From: Sclerodactyla briareus
Lineage: Eukaryota > Echinodermata > Holothuroidea > Dendrochirotida > Sclerodactylidae
NCBI GenBank assembly: GCA_026419785.1
Contig: JAODTK010005735.1
Coordinates: 82,284 to 146,283 of the forward strand
Direction: 5' to 3'
DNA length: 64,000 nt
Positions 1 through 13,374 of the stretch are shown one piece after another. Made by a program: the position numbers and the translations under genes. Each line of letters begins with the position of its first letter. The first letter of the stretch is position 1. The notes beneath the pieces are model-generated. The model worked only from the letters and a program-made list of their open reading frames with translations. It was not told the origin of the DNA and made no database searches.

Positions 1-80
1 TGTGAGTATTATCATTCCCCCGCAACACTGATAAGTGTTCGGGGATATTATGGTTTTGACGCTGTGTTCCCTCCGTCTCC

Positions 81-1330
81 CCGCCGCCGCCGGCAAACTT
101 TAGGTCGTAGCGCTCTCATTCTTTAACACTTTTTTATCTGATTGACACAAAACTTGGTACACATGTCCGTATGAGTAAATCTCGGATGAGTTCGAAGATG
201 GGCTTATCGTATATTTGCTGCCGCTATTTTGCAGGTTTTCCGCAACATTTTCAGTGTGCGATTTACAGAAACGTGGTGTTGGGGAGTTGTTGGAGCCAAA
301 AAACATGGCGACAACTTCGGGTCCATGCGAGGTCAAGTTTGCATTTCTTTGGCCAGTAGCCTAATTAGCATACTGTATGTGATATTTCAAACTTTTCATT
401 GGATTTTACGAACTTCGGTGAATATGGCCAACTATCAGTGCGATGATTTTCCTAATGTGGCCGAGGTCAATTGGAGGGTCATCTTGCATGACTAATTGCA
501 AAATAGTTGGCCTCAATTTAGCAAAATTAGCAAATTTATGAACTTTGCTGGATTCTCACGAATCTTTGTGAGTAGGACCTTCTAAAAGTCACGATAAATT
601 TGTTCAAGTTGCGTTGGAATCACTGAAGGTCATTATGTGTGTTTAATTTACATATTCGTTAGCATAATTAGAATTAATTAATGCTTATTTTCTCAACTTT
701 CAGTGATTTTGACGAAACTTTGTGAATAGACTTACTACCACCAGTCCTGAGAAATTTATTCAATACTCAGATCACTGAGGGTAAATGTTGTGGGACTATT
801 TGCATATTAGTTATCCTGATCGTCAAAATATGATTTAATACTTTTTATCGCATACCTTGGACTGTTAATTGGAATGCAATATGCGACTAGGGAGTGGATG
901 CACAAACATGGAGTTGTAACAATTTTCATAAAACCCCGCCCCCCATGTCATTGAAGGCATAAGGTCACTAGGGGTCAAAACTGATTTTAGTACTTTTTCC
1001 GCAATAGCACTGGGTGTGTTGATCAGAATGCAAAAGCTCCTAGGAGTAGTGATGTGATCACATGGAGAGTAACAATTTCTCGAGAATCTGTCATATCATT
1101 GAAGTTCCTTCGAGGGTCACTTAGGGTTCAAAAACCGTTTTTTTTTTTTGCCTATATCGGCGAATTGAATATCTGCGAAGGCGGAATGTTCGCCATTGTG
1201 ATATACTTGTTTACCTCAATGTGTGTGACCTCTGACCTGAATTGACCTCCTGTCTGGTGTCATGTGGTTAAAGGTCGAAGTCTTGATCATGTGCTTATTT
1301 AAGGACGCCCCTTGTTCGGGGCTGTAGGGG
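81..1330 (+). repeat. Complex interspersed repeat, copy A
   Basis: This copy starts at a CCG-rich run and ends near the words CTTGTTCGGGGCTGTAGG. Its whole length can be followed, inverted, in the block at 17,761-22,375: the start (CTCTCATTCTTTA, GTCCGTATGAGTAA), the middle (TTTGCATATTAGTTATCCTGATC) and the end (CTTATTTAAGG, GGGGCTGTAGG) recur there in the same order. It is AT-rich and has many stops in all frames. It includes runs of TGACC/GGTCA words and paired sub-repeats around CTCCTAGGAG. No protein motif was recognised, so a non-autonomous element or a piece of a LINE untranslated region are both possible. The repeat relation is clear; its class is unknown. Confidence 0.8.
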
Positions 1331-3790
1331 TCCTCTACAATTGAAAGAGCATTTATAGGCCTAATATGCTTCTTATGGTCCTAACAACGAAACTACCAGT
1401 AACTGAAGATTTGTTTTACTATCCCTGTCAGAAATTGACAAATAAATCAATCAATTCATGAAACAAATTAAAAGCTTGTCTGGGGTTGATTTAATTTTAA
1501 TACTTTTGTGTCCCCTTCCACATATGAAACCCTGTATGATCCAATTTATAAGACCTGTGGATGTTGTTATAATTTTTTCAATGCAAAATGTACGGTTTGA
1601 TCATAGAATGAAGAATGACACAAAGTCCTTCTTGAGTAGACATCTGATTGAGCAATGGATGAAAACTGAGTTTTTCCCCGGGCTGAACTATCTATGTCAT
1701 AGTTGGCCCCTTCTGTTTCACTTCATGGAATTACCCATATACCTGTCAACGTTGTCGCTTCACAGTCTATAAATGTCTTCTTTCTATTTCTACGAATATT
1801 GTCCCGTTTACAATGATCACCAAAATTTCTTGAATAAGAGCTCGGGGATATATAGTCTGGCGGTGACCGCCCGACATTTCTAGTTGTGTTTGCGTATTCT
1901 AACCGATAGATCTTGATAAGACCTTGTATAGTATTTTAATTGTGTGTTACATGGTTACTGATGAAAATACACAGACCATACCGTCACTAAACGCTGAGTA
2001 CTTGGCTAATTCGTGAGGGTGAAGGGAAAAATGCCGGCCGAGTGCACAGATTACCTTTCGTCAAAAACAGTATAACGGCATTGTGATATTGTTTATAAGA
2101 ATATCAAATTTGACCGCCTATGTTGACTTCGATCACCTTTGACCCTGTCACTGTTACTATCACTGTTACGCAACACACACAACTTCGTTTTAATTGCGAA
2201 CTGCGAACTGTGGGCTTTATATGTTTTCAAATTTCGAGCATTGACCTCTATCGTCTCCTATACCCTGTGATCTGATCCAAAATAGTAAGTACAATGTACG
2301 CCTTCAACCGATCGGAATTTCAATATTCCACAATAGGGAGCTTCTACACCGCATTTCGAATTGATCGGACTGAGCATTACTGATTATATCACGTTTACGA
2401 GGTGTTGATCTCTCTCAACATTAGTTTGTGCACTCATAATTACGAACACACATAACCTACCTGGATATGGTTCAATAATGGTGTACTTAATTATCATGTT
2501 TACAAGCGAAAATCCATTCCACGAAATTTTCCCATTTTAAACCGAAACTCTCTCTCTCAAAAGTTGGGCTCACCATGCAAGCCTTGCAAGACTTGCATAG
2601 TTTTGGAATAGACCTCGTCGCCAATAGTCCAAGATGTGCTTCACAAGTGATATTTTTGTTTTCAAGCTAATTCAGTTGAAATTATTCACCACATCAATCG
2701 GTTTTAGTTTATTATTCTTCATCAAAACGAATAACGAACACATGAGTTTGAAGAAATATCTAGTACTTTTGGTTGGCAAATAAATGTCATTTGTACTTTC
2801 AAGAATGAATAATATGCTGGGTGTTTCAGCTAATTAGTCCGCGGTTCTACATACGTTTACACAAAATAAAATACTAGCCTCGACAGCAGTGGATTGCACG
2901 GTGGGAGAGCTGTGTTATGTTAAAGTGCATTGTGGGTTGGAGTGTTCTAATGTTGTGCATATCTTTTGTCATCGTTTCGTTAGGAGTAATGGTCTTCCTA
3001 ATTCTTTTCCCTATGCTTTCTTTCTATGTTTGGCCTGAAGTTGTCACTGCTATAGCGTTTCAGTGGGGCTCAATTAGACTAACAAGTTGAATTCATGTAC
3101 ATGCTATGTTTGCGCTACCCTGTAAGGCCTTTCTTTGGGATAATGTTTTCCAAACATGTCTTAACTCATCAGAAAACATAATCTTCCCTTATGAAGTACG
3201 CCCTCATATATATGAGATATGGCCTATTAGCATACACTCCCCTCCCCCCCCCCCCCCTCCGCCTGAATACAGTTCGAGTGTTTTAGTTACCTTCTGCAAC
3301 CCCAACCAGCCATAACCATTGTATGTTTGAAGGGTAACCGGTTCCCACGGATGTACTCTTAGCAATATTATACCAGACTTGGTGTATGCAAACAATATCC
3401 TATCTTAACCCTGTTCGACTGCCCTATATATAAAACAAAACAGGCATGATATTTTGTTGACTGATTACAGGGAGATATACATTGTCGGATCTGTTTCCAA
3501 AGTCTAATTCTGTGAGTTCTTTACCCACCGACGTATTTAGTGTTGCCAGGCGTTGTTTGGCGGGGCAAGGGTCAAGTATGAATAACATCCAACGTAAGTT
3601 CGGAAAGAAAAAAAAAACATAGCTCAAAGTCTGACACAATGAACACGCGGTACGGATGAGTGCCAGATTGTGCTGTGCAAAAAAGGGTTTCTTCTCTGAT
3701 TTATATATAGCATCGGTCTTTCTAAGCTTGGTAAAGTGTCCATCAGGTGTCTTGTTTTGTGTCTATGAAAAAGTCAAACTGGCAAACGGC
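1331..3790. other. No recognised gene; mostly unique AT-rich DNA
   Basis: Around 1,430-1,460 there is an AATAAATCAATCAATTCATG stretch that resembles a LINE 3' tail, but no coding part is attached. A C-rich run lies at 3,241-3,262. The longest open frame (104 codons at 1,458-1,772) has no recognisable domain. I see nothing else supportable. Confidence 0.5.
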
Positions 3791-3799
3791 GATCCAGAT

Positions 3800-4055
3800 T
3801 GGAGACATGCAGAAAGCTGGTTCATAATCTATTTGCCTTCGAAAAGATCTTGTCAATATGAGTAGAAAGGGACAAGTCGTCAGAAAACGTCACCCCAGAT
3901 AAGATGCTTGTTAACACGCTCGAGAAAATAGCCATTAATGGTGTGAAGAACACATATTTTGCCCACCATGCAAATTTCATATCCCAAACCTTAGCCCAGA
4001 ATTCAAGAGATTTCGAACCCTCTTGTAGAAGGTGAAAATGTGATGCCCACAAGCG
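3800..4055 (-). pseudogene. LINE reverse-transcriptase fragment (CR1/Jockey-like)
   Basis: The minus strand encodes LEFWAKVWDMKF, then (in another frame) VLHTINGYFLERVNK, then GVTFSDDLSLSTHIDKIF and SKANR. This order matches the segment after the catalytic YADD box in CR1/Jockey-type LINE proteins: a helper segment, then LGVTxSxDLxWxxHIxxIxxKANR. At least one frameshift separates the parts. Nothing recognisable follows downstream on the minus strand, and the catalytic part is absent upstream, so this is a short dead fragment. The superfamily is fairly secure; the clade is not. Confidence 0.75.
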
Positions 4056-4059
4056 ATAT

Positions 4060-6555
4060 TACAGGAGTCAGGGTAGGCCTACCAAGTCTAGGCTACTGGA
4101 AAACCTGGAGTTTTGAACATTCACTCAGGGGAAATTTACATTATCTCAAATGACCGGTAATAAGTCTTCCATCATAGCTGGAGCCGTTGCAGTAACTGCA
4201 GAACTTTCCAAACGGATAATCTGCACTGATACAGGATCACCAAAAAATGATAGCAGTAAAAGGTAAAGATCGTCACTTTTATGAGCATTGATGTTACAGT
4301 CGATGTTGATGTAATCGGGAATCCCCCCACCACCCCCTCCCCTGATTGAGGACCTCAGGTCAACCGCGCGACCAACTGTTAATGTTTTTGGGGTCGAATG
4401 CAGTATAGAGAGAAACAATTGTGTAGGGAGAAGACCCCTACCAGAGTGGAGTGGTTGCGTCCTCGTACAAACAGCCAGATACGCCATTGTTTGTAGGCCT
4501 ATCATACACAGGCCCATTGCTATCAATGTACATTAATTGATATCTTGAAAGGAACAGTAACTTGAGCATGATCGAGACACGAAGATAACAGACTAAGTAA
4601 ATAATAAAATGCTCAAAAAGAAATAGGTTGTATCCATTTTGCAGAGTACCATATTTGTCATAAGATATATTCCCCTATACAGATAGAAGAAAAGTTGTGT
4701 CTCTCTCCCGTCACGTTGAGATATTAACTGTTGAAGTAGTGATGGAACATCAATATTTTCCGTTTCGTGGTATATTTTGATCATTTTCATTAATATTGAA
4801 AATAGTACCGTGGATTCGTGATGCTGTTTATTCCACGCAACCATAGACACTCAACATGGTGTGCGTGTACCAATATGTTTGCAAGACATCTGGTGTTTTA
4901 TGAAGATATCAATTATTATCTGAGATAAACAGGGGACCAAAGTGTTTGCAAAGCTAGTAAACAAGTCGGCATTTCAAAAAACAAGATGGAATTAGTATGG
5001 AGCTTCATAGCGGAAATAAAACAAACTATTGTTCATTGTCTGGGTGAGTAGGTGGTGGTCAGTATAAACTCCAGAGGGAGATTTTTTTGTTAATTTTAAA
5101 GAGGCATTGTCGTCGGGATGCAACTGACGAGAAAGCGTGATATCTATATAAAATCAGTCTCGATTGACCGTGAAACGATTTTTGTAGTGACTTAAAGTGA
5201 ACGGCCTCGTCCATTTTTTTTTTGGGGGGGGGGGGGGGTGATGCGAGACAATATAGCTTCTTTGATTAAACAGTATTCAACCCCTGCCTAGATGGGCCAA
5301 TCTGGGTTAAATACTTGGTATTATATGCATTTGTTCCTCATGCTCACTATAAAATTTCAACACGAAAACCACAAAATCATGTAGCAACTAGTCATAGAAT
5401 TGAAAATTGGCGTGTGTAGAGGTGAGCTGGTATAGTTTATCATATCAACAAATAGAATTAGCATGGGTGTTCCATCAGTTCATATTTTTTTCTCACTGAG
5501 AGTAGGGAATACCGTGGACACATTCAGTGGCGTACCGGGAGATTTGTCCAACATTCACAGCATCACCCAGACTATTGACAACATGCAATTTATGGGCCCT
5601 GGACACACGTTGTAGCCAAAACTTGATGAACAACAGCTGTTAACGTCACTGAATAGTGAAATAATGTATTTTCAGTCAGTCAATTATGAAACATCGGTAC
5701 ATGCCATCGGGCCTCTGGGACTCTGTACTATTCGTTCGATGGTTGGTATTATTATTGTAAGAGGATTATTCACGTAATAATAACTCAGGGAAAATTCGTT
5801 GTGAAATATAGGCGACATCTCAAATGAATGAGGAAATTACGGATTTGTTTTCATTCCCTTCGCAATTTACACGAATTTTCATGCAATATGATCCAGCCAT
5901 GTGTCATTTTGAAGAGCGTGAGATGATTTTTTGATGGTGGTGTTACTGCTTTATCCTGGTTTTTTCCACTTGAGAGAATATTACATCAGAGTGCTATTGT
6001 GCCCAATCGATTGAGTATCATATAACTAGTTTATCCCTAAGGGCAATCGTCGTCTGGTAGCAACTGGTGAACACGCGACAGTGTTTTGCATGAAATCACG
6101 ACGAAAAACCGCCTCATTGCAATTCGACATGTGAATGCGAACATTTCGATATACAGTGAAACGGTCGTAGGATTGTAGCTTCACGCGATCGGAACCGCTC
6201 ATCTATCCGCGGGTATTGCGACACGATATTCCCTTCCTGATATATAACACGAAAACGGGAAGAGTATGACGCTTTAAATATTATAAATTCGAGGGTTATG
6301 AAATACGCTATTCTCATCTATGAATATAAGTTTCAAAGCAATCTGCTGCAAACTCGAGTGTGATTTTGAACTTCCACGGGCAAACGGCACCGTCTATTAT
6401 TTGCGGGATATTCGAGCAGTAAGCCTCTGTGCGTGAGGACAACGGTGCTAGGCGCAAACTACACAACGACATCTTAACAACTGTGGAGAGGTAAACGATC
6501 AATCATTGGACGGGATGGAAGATTGGAGACCAATATTTCGGTTTTGAAATGTGGA
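4060..6555. other. No recognised gene
   Basis: A 126-codon open frame on the minus strand at 4,146-4,526 contains a glycine run produced by a C-rich tract and has no domain I recognise. A G-run lies at 5,223-5,239. The rest is AT-rich sequence with short open frames only. Confidence 0.5.
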
Positions 6556-6559
6556 CTAC

Positions 6560-7740
6560 AAAATAGCAGCAGCATGTACTGCCTCAAGATTAAACGGGAT
6601 TTCAGCCAACTTTCCTCATTCTGATCAAACTGGATTTCTTAGGAATAGATACATCGGAGAAAATACACTACTTATACTAGATGTCCTACATCGTGCACAG
6701 GGGTATGTTTTTTTGTAGACTTTGAGAAAGTTTGATTGCAAGACTGGAATTTTCTATTTTCCCCCCTATTTCTCCCCCCCCCCCCCCCCTGTTCCCTTCA
6801 ATAATGGTACCTATCTTCTGGCTTATTTCTGGTCACAAGGGGAACGCGGCAGGATTGCTCCTTTATTCCTATCGTTTCTTTTTGTGGCTATACAATTTAG
6901 CCCTGAATTGCGGTTTGATAGTTAATACATTTGCAGGATACCCTATTGGAAATGTGACAATCAAGTTACCGATGTATGCAAATGATACAACTGCTTTTAT
7001 TGATGATACTGCCGTCTCTCTGAAGCGAGTGATGGATAGTTCGAGTGTTCTTCTGGTTCAAAGGTAAATTTTAGCAAATCTAACCTCCTCCCCATCGGTA
7101 ATAGAATAGAGACACACCGCCTAGACTGTGTTTCCGCCATAATATTCCTTTTACTTTACTGTTGGTGTTCGATAAGGGTTTAGGGTCGTAACTCCTCGAG
7201 GGGTATGATTTCTTCCGTTTGAACACCCTCTCCGAACTTATCACGCTTAAAAAATGTTCGATATATGTGGTCCGGCTGCAACAGATTTGACATTATATGA
7301 AAAAACTTGTATAGTTACAACAACTTTCGCTTCTCACACAACTATTTTTCCCTTCATGTTACTAATCCATCCACCCGAGTCCTTTTCAAGAGAATATATA
7401 GTGGTTGTTCGCTCTTTTATTAGGACATGTAGGATGGAAAAGCATACAAAATAAAATCTCTATTTGATGCATCACTAAGGAGGGAGGCTTAAATATGAAT
7501 AAATGTAATGACTTTGTTAAAAATTTAAAAATTGCTTAGTAACTAACTATCTTTGACATAAAACTATTACTGCATGGGAAAATTCCTTTCTGATCATTCC
7601 TGGAAAAGCCAAAAGGGGTTTTTTCTCGTCATTTGCAATAATAGGGGAGAGAGTATTCTTTATCCGAAAATTATCCTAATTGTGTTTAATTGTTGCCACG
7701 CCTTGGAGTGAACTTACTTTTGAGGCCCGACATCTGATTA
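6560..7740 (+). pseudogene. LINE ORF2 remnant, reverse transcriptase
   Basis: Reading across frames on the plus strand gives the order expected of non-LTR reverse transcriptases. DQTGFL..RYIGENTLLILDVLHRAQ begins near 6,623, followed by VDFEK. Then come PLFLSFLFVAIQFS, YPIGNVTIKL and the catalytic box as YANDT (6,975-6,989, normally YADDT), then KVNFSKSNLLPIG (after 7,066). Downstream are KMFDIW, DLTLYEKT, FPFMLLIHPPESFSRE and a GGLNMNKCNDFV block near 7,485. This style fits L1/Tx1-like elements. The stretch between VDFEK and PLF is too short and holds a C homopolymer (6,775-6,790), so part of the catalytic core is deleted. Several frameshifts and stops show it is inactive. Confidence 0.85.
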
Positions 7741-7849
7741 TAGCGGGTAGATTATTTAGAACAATAGTTTTTTAAGATAAGTAATCAGATAATCTGCTAT
7801 AGGAGGTTGTTTGATTAAAACGTGTGCTATGGTTGGAGATTTCTCTTCG

Positions 7850-8565
7850 ATGAGTCAGGTAGACCATCAACATACGACCCCTTATATTATATTACTATAT
7901 ATACAAATTTCATAAGCGCAGAAATTCCAACAGCGTTTGCTCTAATGCGCTAACAAAAACAAGAAACAACAAGACGCCAACTCCTGCTTAGTGATTCATT
8001 GCCTGTTTTTTTCCGACCCTGGTTCGCCGACAAGTTGGGGCATCACATGTGTTCAGCACTATCCAAACCCTGCAAGATGTGTGTTGCCAACTAATCACAA
8101 CACAAACCGACCCATCACCTGCAATATTTACTACGCGCATGAGATTATGCCTGTTGCTTTTGACAGTCAAAAGTAACTGAGGGCAATTGAAGTAAAGACT
8201 GAAAATAAACCTGGTAATCAGTTGTATCTTGATGATGAAGGTAAATAATTCACGAGCATAAACCATGAGGTCCACGTTTTCCATCAGTGGTGGGCACCCC
8301 AGCGACTGTAACCCTGAGTCGGAGACTGCAGGCAGGCTAAATGATGAGGATCACTTAGCAACATTGATCACTCATAAGTGCTGTTGTGAAAGCAGATAGA
8401 CTTAATGACATTTGACCGTCATTTGATCGGACGACCAACACATCAACATCATCCAACAAATTAAAAAAAAACCTTGTTGGGGGTATATGTGTTGGGAAAT
8501 AGAAGTGCATACATGCCTATATCTAGTGAATTGCATCCTCCGCTACCCTGACAAGTAGTCATTGT
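7850..8565. other. No recognised gene
   Basis: Open frames of up to 98 codons on either strand show no recognisable domain. No repeat match to other parts of the window was seen. Confidence 0.45.
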
Positions 8566-10600
8566 ATGTACATTCCAGTGCTGTATACGGGGGGGGTAAC
8601 TAGGGCAAATGCCCCCCCCCCTTCACGATTTTGGGTGTGGGATTTGCGCCCACCCATCCCCGAAAGATCGCCACTCGCCCCCTTTGGAAGTTTCTATTGT
8701 AATCATAATACCATTATCAAAGCCTGTGCCGACATCCAGGGCACTTTTATCTAGTAGCCTCCATATGCCAAGGCGCCCCCATGAAAGTTGGTGCGAACCG
8801 CAGCCTATACATTTTTAGCTTACCCGAATGAATCTAAGCGACTTCTGGGTCAACGGTGGGGTAAAATGCCAGACAAACCACCGGAGCATACACTTCCTGA
8901 CTACCTGTACCTGCCCCATAGACTAGAGCTTGCTATTAAATGAACCCGCGCCCATCGTACCGTATTACGACATGTGCAAAATTCACTACACTTACAAACT
9001 CTCATGCCGGACCATGGGGCGCACCCGGCGCGCGCACCACCTAAAAAATATAGAGGATTTCTTTAAAATGATTTTATTGTTGTTTTTGTAATTTATTTTT
9101 GCTTTCCGCCTCCTATGGCGGTCGTAAACCCACATTTTCTATACGACCTCGCACCCGATTTGGCGCACCGCATATATGATAATTTGAGGCCCCCCCCGTC
9201 AATTTCTTGCCCCCCCCCCAATATCGGACAATCGGCGCCATGGCGTACATTAAATTTTGTGTCTTCACAAACCCTCCAAATGGCCGAAACGCACTTCCTG
9301 GGTGCCCGAAGTTTACATGTACTCAGGATGCTCTAAGAAAATTTAGCTCTCGGTGGCCGGATTCTGGACTGGCTTAGAAGCCAAAAAAATTTAAAAAAAT
9401 CCAACAATTATTCATGATCAGTATCGTCATGAATGACAAGTTCCTCTGCATAACATCCATTCACATACGCATACCATGGTCATACGGCCCCAGTCATTTT
9501 GTCCATTGCTCCTCAAATAAAATTGAGTTGCAGAGAGGGTGCCCTTGGCAGTGGATCATAGACTTTTCAGTCTGGGGCACAAGGGGGGGGGTGGGGGGGA
9601 CATGGGCAATTAAAAATAGTGTGTGGAAAACACAAAGATCAAGGGGAAGCAGTCCTCGTAATATTGGTGGGACATTCCCCCTCACCCCGTCCCCCCCGGT
9701 TTCGCCTCCATTTGTACGCTGAACGCCCACCGGTAGTGGCGCTCCGTCCAGATAGTGCAAGGTTATCCTGAACCCCATCTCTTCGTCCCCCCCCCCCAAA
9801 TCTTTTGCGCCCCTCTACCGAACCCCTATATCCGCCCCGAACCGTCCGTCACCTATGTTCAGATAGCTTCCGTATCGTATACCGCAGACAAGCCGATCGA
9901 GATCTAAAAGCTAGATCAGCCTTTACTAGATTGATATTCTAGTTTTTTATCGATCTACGAAGTATGTCTATAAGGAACTATTCCAATACGAACCGCGATT
10001 CCTGTGTATGTCCTTAATTCCATGTATTCATTTTACCTAGCGTCCTTCCCTGCCGGTTTATGTCTGTTTACCCCCTCATGGGGGCCAGCTTAACCACTGA
10101 TCGTGCAAACGGTCAACAATTTCGTTTTATCATAGTTGATTTGTGTTTTAAAATATCCGAATCAGAGTCCGGGCTGGCCTGGAATAGCATATTTTTTTAA
10201 TTTTTACTCCCATCCGGCTCCCTTAGATCTGGCGCAGGCGCGTATCTCTAACGGGAGGGTAGGGGGGCTTCCCCCATTTTTTAATCCCCCCCAAAAAAAT
10301 ATATAAATTAGAAATAATCGTATTATATAATAGTATTTGAATATATAATAGACGAATATCCAATGCCCTTCTGCAGCCTGGAAAGCTTTTTTTTTCCGGT
10401 GAATCTGAGAGGCTCCATTTTCAAAATTTTTCACGCAGCACTCCGCGCCAACCCGAGGGTGGTGCTCTCCGCTTAGAGTCACAGAATAATTGACCAAAAA
10501 ATTCTGGCGCCCCCCTGATCGACTGCCCCCCCCCCACCTCCTTCATTTTTGGCTCGATCTGTCCCTTGGTATATTCAGTGGCGCAATCGCATGGTTTCCT
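8566..10600. repeat. Zone of C/G homopolymer-bearing repeat fragments
   Basis: The zone carries many runs of eight or more C or G, with C runs near 8,611, 9,191, 9,210, 9,787 and 10,526 and G runs near 8,590 and 9,586. The runs are often next to words such as GGGCAAATGCCCC, TTTGCGCCC and GGCGCCCCCC. Similar-looking lead-ins near several runs suggest pieces of one or a few interspersed elements with unstable poly-C segments, but I could not delimit a unit. Open frames here translate the runs as glycine or proline and should not be taken as genes. Confidence 0.5.
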
Positions 10601-10699
10601 CACATGTTGGTCTGTGGTACCATATTCCTTATCACTATGGTGACTGAGGGGGTAAGTCATTGCAGTCAATCGTTTCCAATTTGTACATCCGAGTATCCG

Positions 10700-12365
10700 T
10701 GGTCTTTTAAAAACGTGACTGTGGGTGTATCAATTTTCTTATTTCCAGGCACAGAAAGTGACTGAGGTGTTCATTTATTCCGTTGACCCACCTAAGTGGC
10801 AATGACTTCACCTTGTCTGGGTACAAGGGGTGGGTCATCATTGACAAGTGCATACACTGGTTTAGAATACTTGTCTCAATAGCCATTTTACCAGTCCATC
10901 AAATGTCTTTTGCCATTTTTAGGGTCAAAACTTTTCACAAGGCTTTCAAATCACATATTCCCTCCTCCATGGGGTGTGGGGAATGTCTCTCAATTTGGCC
11001 CACCCCATGCAGCACCTCCCATAACAATATATCTGGCTGCATATAATATACAATAGATACAGAACAGGCAGATCTCTTTGGCAATTTTCTAGGTTATATT
11101 TATAGCCCATGTTGAACAGTTTCTGAATTATGGGGCTCCGTTAATGTTTGGTCCAGTATGACCGTCTTACCAATTGTTCAAAATGTTGATATTCTGGCAA
11201 CCACTTTTCCCAATAGTCACATCATGCTGACTGTCACCCATTAGAGAGGCACTGGGGAGAAGATATATATTAATAGAAGACCCAAACCCTACCAATTTCC
11301 TTTCTTTCTGCCTGGGGTACAGTGTAATGCACTCACTTTTTGCCCATAGCGAAAATGCACAAATGTTGTTGCCCTTCCCCACTTTCAAAGCTTCCCTTGA
11401 CCCGTGCTTTCTTCTTCCTCCCACTCACTACATCTCACTGCATCTACACACACCACCGTTAATCCCCTCAATAGGGCTCGCTATGAATAAAAGGTAATAA
11501 TACCCAATAGTCAGTCCTGCCTGTCAATTTATTACATATGGAAGTGTGCTCTTTGCATGCATACACGGAAGTGTTAAATTAAATGTAAACAAAAAGATAA
11601 TCAGTAGCTGAGTGCACACAGAGATAATTGGATACACCACTCTCAATCTCTGAGGCATTGTCAGTGCCCAGTGCCATTCCACACTGAAGGTCTGACAGGC
11701 AGTCAAAAGGTTATTGTGTGTTTACTCACGTGTATTCACACACACAATTGAGAGACTGGATACTTTTGAGGATTGGGACCAATGTGGACCAGCCAAACGA
11801 AGGGATTATAGAGTATACACATACCAATGCAGGCAGTGATTGGAGAGGATTATGGCTGGCCACATAGGTTGCTAACTTGAATCAGCAGGACCTATCCTGT
11901 GTGGATTTATGCTGTAATTAACTAGTTAAAAGGGAACTTGAAGATCACTATCGCGTTTTCAATTAATGAAAGTACAACAACTTGCCTTCCCCCCTCGAGT
12001 GAAAATATATAGACCTATGTTGAAAAATTGCCAGTTTGTCCTTCCCCCCCCCCGATCCTACCTCCCATTGATATCCATGTTTACTAATCCCAATTTTTGT
12101 ACTTTCTCCTGAGAAAATGCCACTGGGATAAAGTAAATACCACTACATGAGAGGAAGTATACGTCGAGAGGCAGTTCTGCCGTGCATTAGGAATTTGTCA
12201 AATGCAGTGATGCAGGCTTCAATAGGGCTACATTAATTCAATTTTCATAAGCGGCCTACTGAAAAACCTGGGGTTGCATGCGACCAAATTGCCACTACCT
12301 ACTGATCGGAGTAGATATAGGCTGTCATTGGCTAGTCCATATCAAACGGATATCAGGATAATAAC
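10700..12365. other. Mostly unique DNA without recognised gene
   Basis: Open frames of 60-91 codons occur on both strands, but none contains a domain I recognise. This is one of the less repeat-like parts of the left half. A C-run lies near 12,043. An undetected host exon cannot be excluded. Confidence 0.45.
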
Positions 12366-12368
12366 AAA

Positions 12369-13290
12369 ATGCCATTAAGGAATTTGTACTGTCTTCACTG
12401 TGGCGAAATATTTGGTGCTAGTTCAATCTCAACATATCAGAATCCACTAAATGAAATTCAGAATTTTTACTGTCTTCACTGGGGGAAATATTTGTTTGTT
12501 TGGCTATATGCTTGCCTCACTCTGCACAATGAATCGTTGCCGAGATATAAGATTGTCCTATGGTGACCTGGAATGACCTTGACCTGATACAAAAAACAAT
12601 AGGGTTCTCTTCATCATGTGTACAATCCACCCCTAATTTGAACTTAAGAGATACTTGCATTCTTAGATATCATGCTGACGAGCAGATGTCAAATGTCAAT
12701 TTATCCACTTTCGTGGTTTTAGCTGTCCTTGACTTCCACATCTTGAGATGCTTTGATATAGTATCGTCAGTATGGTAGTGGCATTCACTTGTTTGTTTGT
12801 CTCAAGATGCATCTGACCATCACAAAAAGCACGCAAATCCACCAGGTCAAAAGGGTAAATGAGGGCAAAGTCCAATAGGTCAAGTCGTCCACCAGCTGTA
12901 TTTCACCCGAGAACGAAACTTTGCCATTACGACAGTCCTCCCAAATGTTTCGTTTCCGAGGTATATGACGATTTCCTCCTTGGTGACCTTGAAATGACCT
13001 TGCCTGACCCCAAAAACAATAGGGTTCATCCTCACCATACCTTCTACCCACATACTCACTTTTAAACTGTGATAGATACCGCGTTCGTAGATATCGTGCT
13101 GCAAGCTTTTTTGACTTTGCCCACTCGTGCCTTGAATGAACTTGAACAGGGCACCCAAAACATAGGGGGTCATCCTCCCCATATTTGCAACCCACATACC
13201 AATTTGAACTTGTACAGGTTGCGTAGGTGCAGATATCTGCTGACAAGGGGGTACAACACTACACAGACACACACACACACATACGCACGG
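12369..13290 (+). repeat. Cluster of diverged tandem repeats with TGACCTTGACCT cores
   Basis: Two kinds of repeat are visible. ACTGTCTTCACTG followed by GAAATATTTG occurs twice, about 82 bp apart (12,386 and 12,468). A longer unit carries GGTGACCT, AATGACCTTG, AAAACAATAGGGTTC, CCCACAT and AGATATCGTGCTG in order. It occurs near 12,563 and 12,983, with a more diverged third copy near 13,120 ending in an ACACAC run (13,263-13,282). Units of this style (a TGACCTTGACCT head, then an ATAGGG box) are, as I recall, widespread dispersed repeats in marine invertebrates. Open frames on the minus strand here only translate the repeat. Confidence 0.75.
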
Positions 13291-13374
13291 TCATGATGAA
13301 TAGATTCCTGTTGACTTCGGCAAGAATCAAAAAACTATATACACACCCAGCAGACTTAACTACAGTTACAAATT

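Noticed and set aside
12785-13278. Two overlapping minus-strand frames of 132 and 153 codons with repeated RYGEDEPYCF-like peptides
   Set aside because: The peptide repeats come from translating the dispersed nucleotide repeat, and the frame is not the same from unit to unit.
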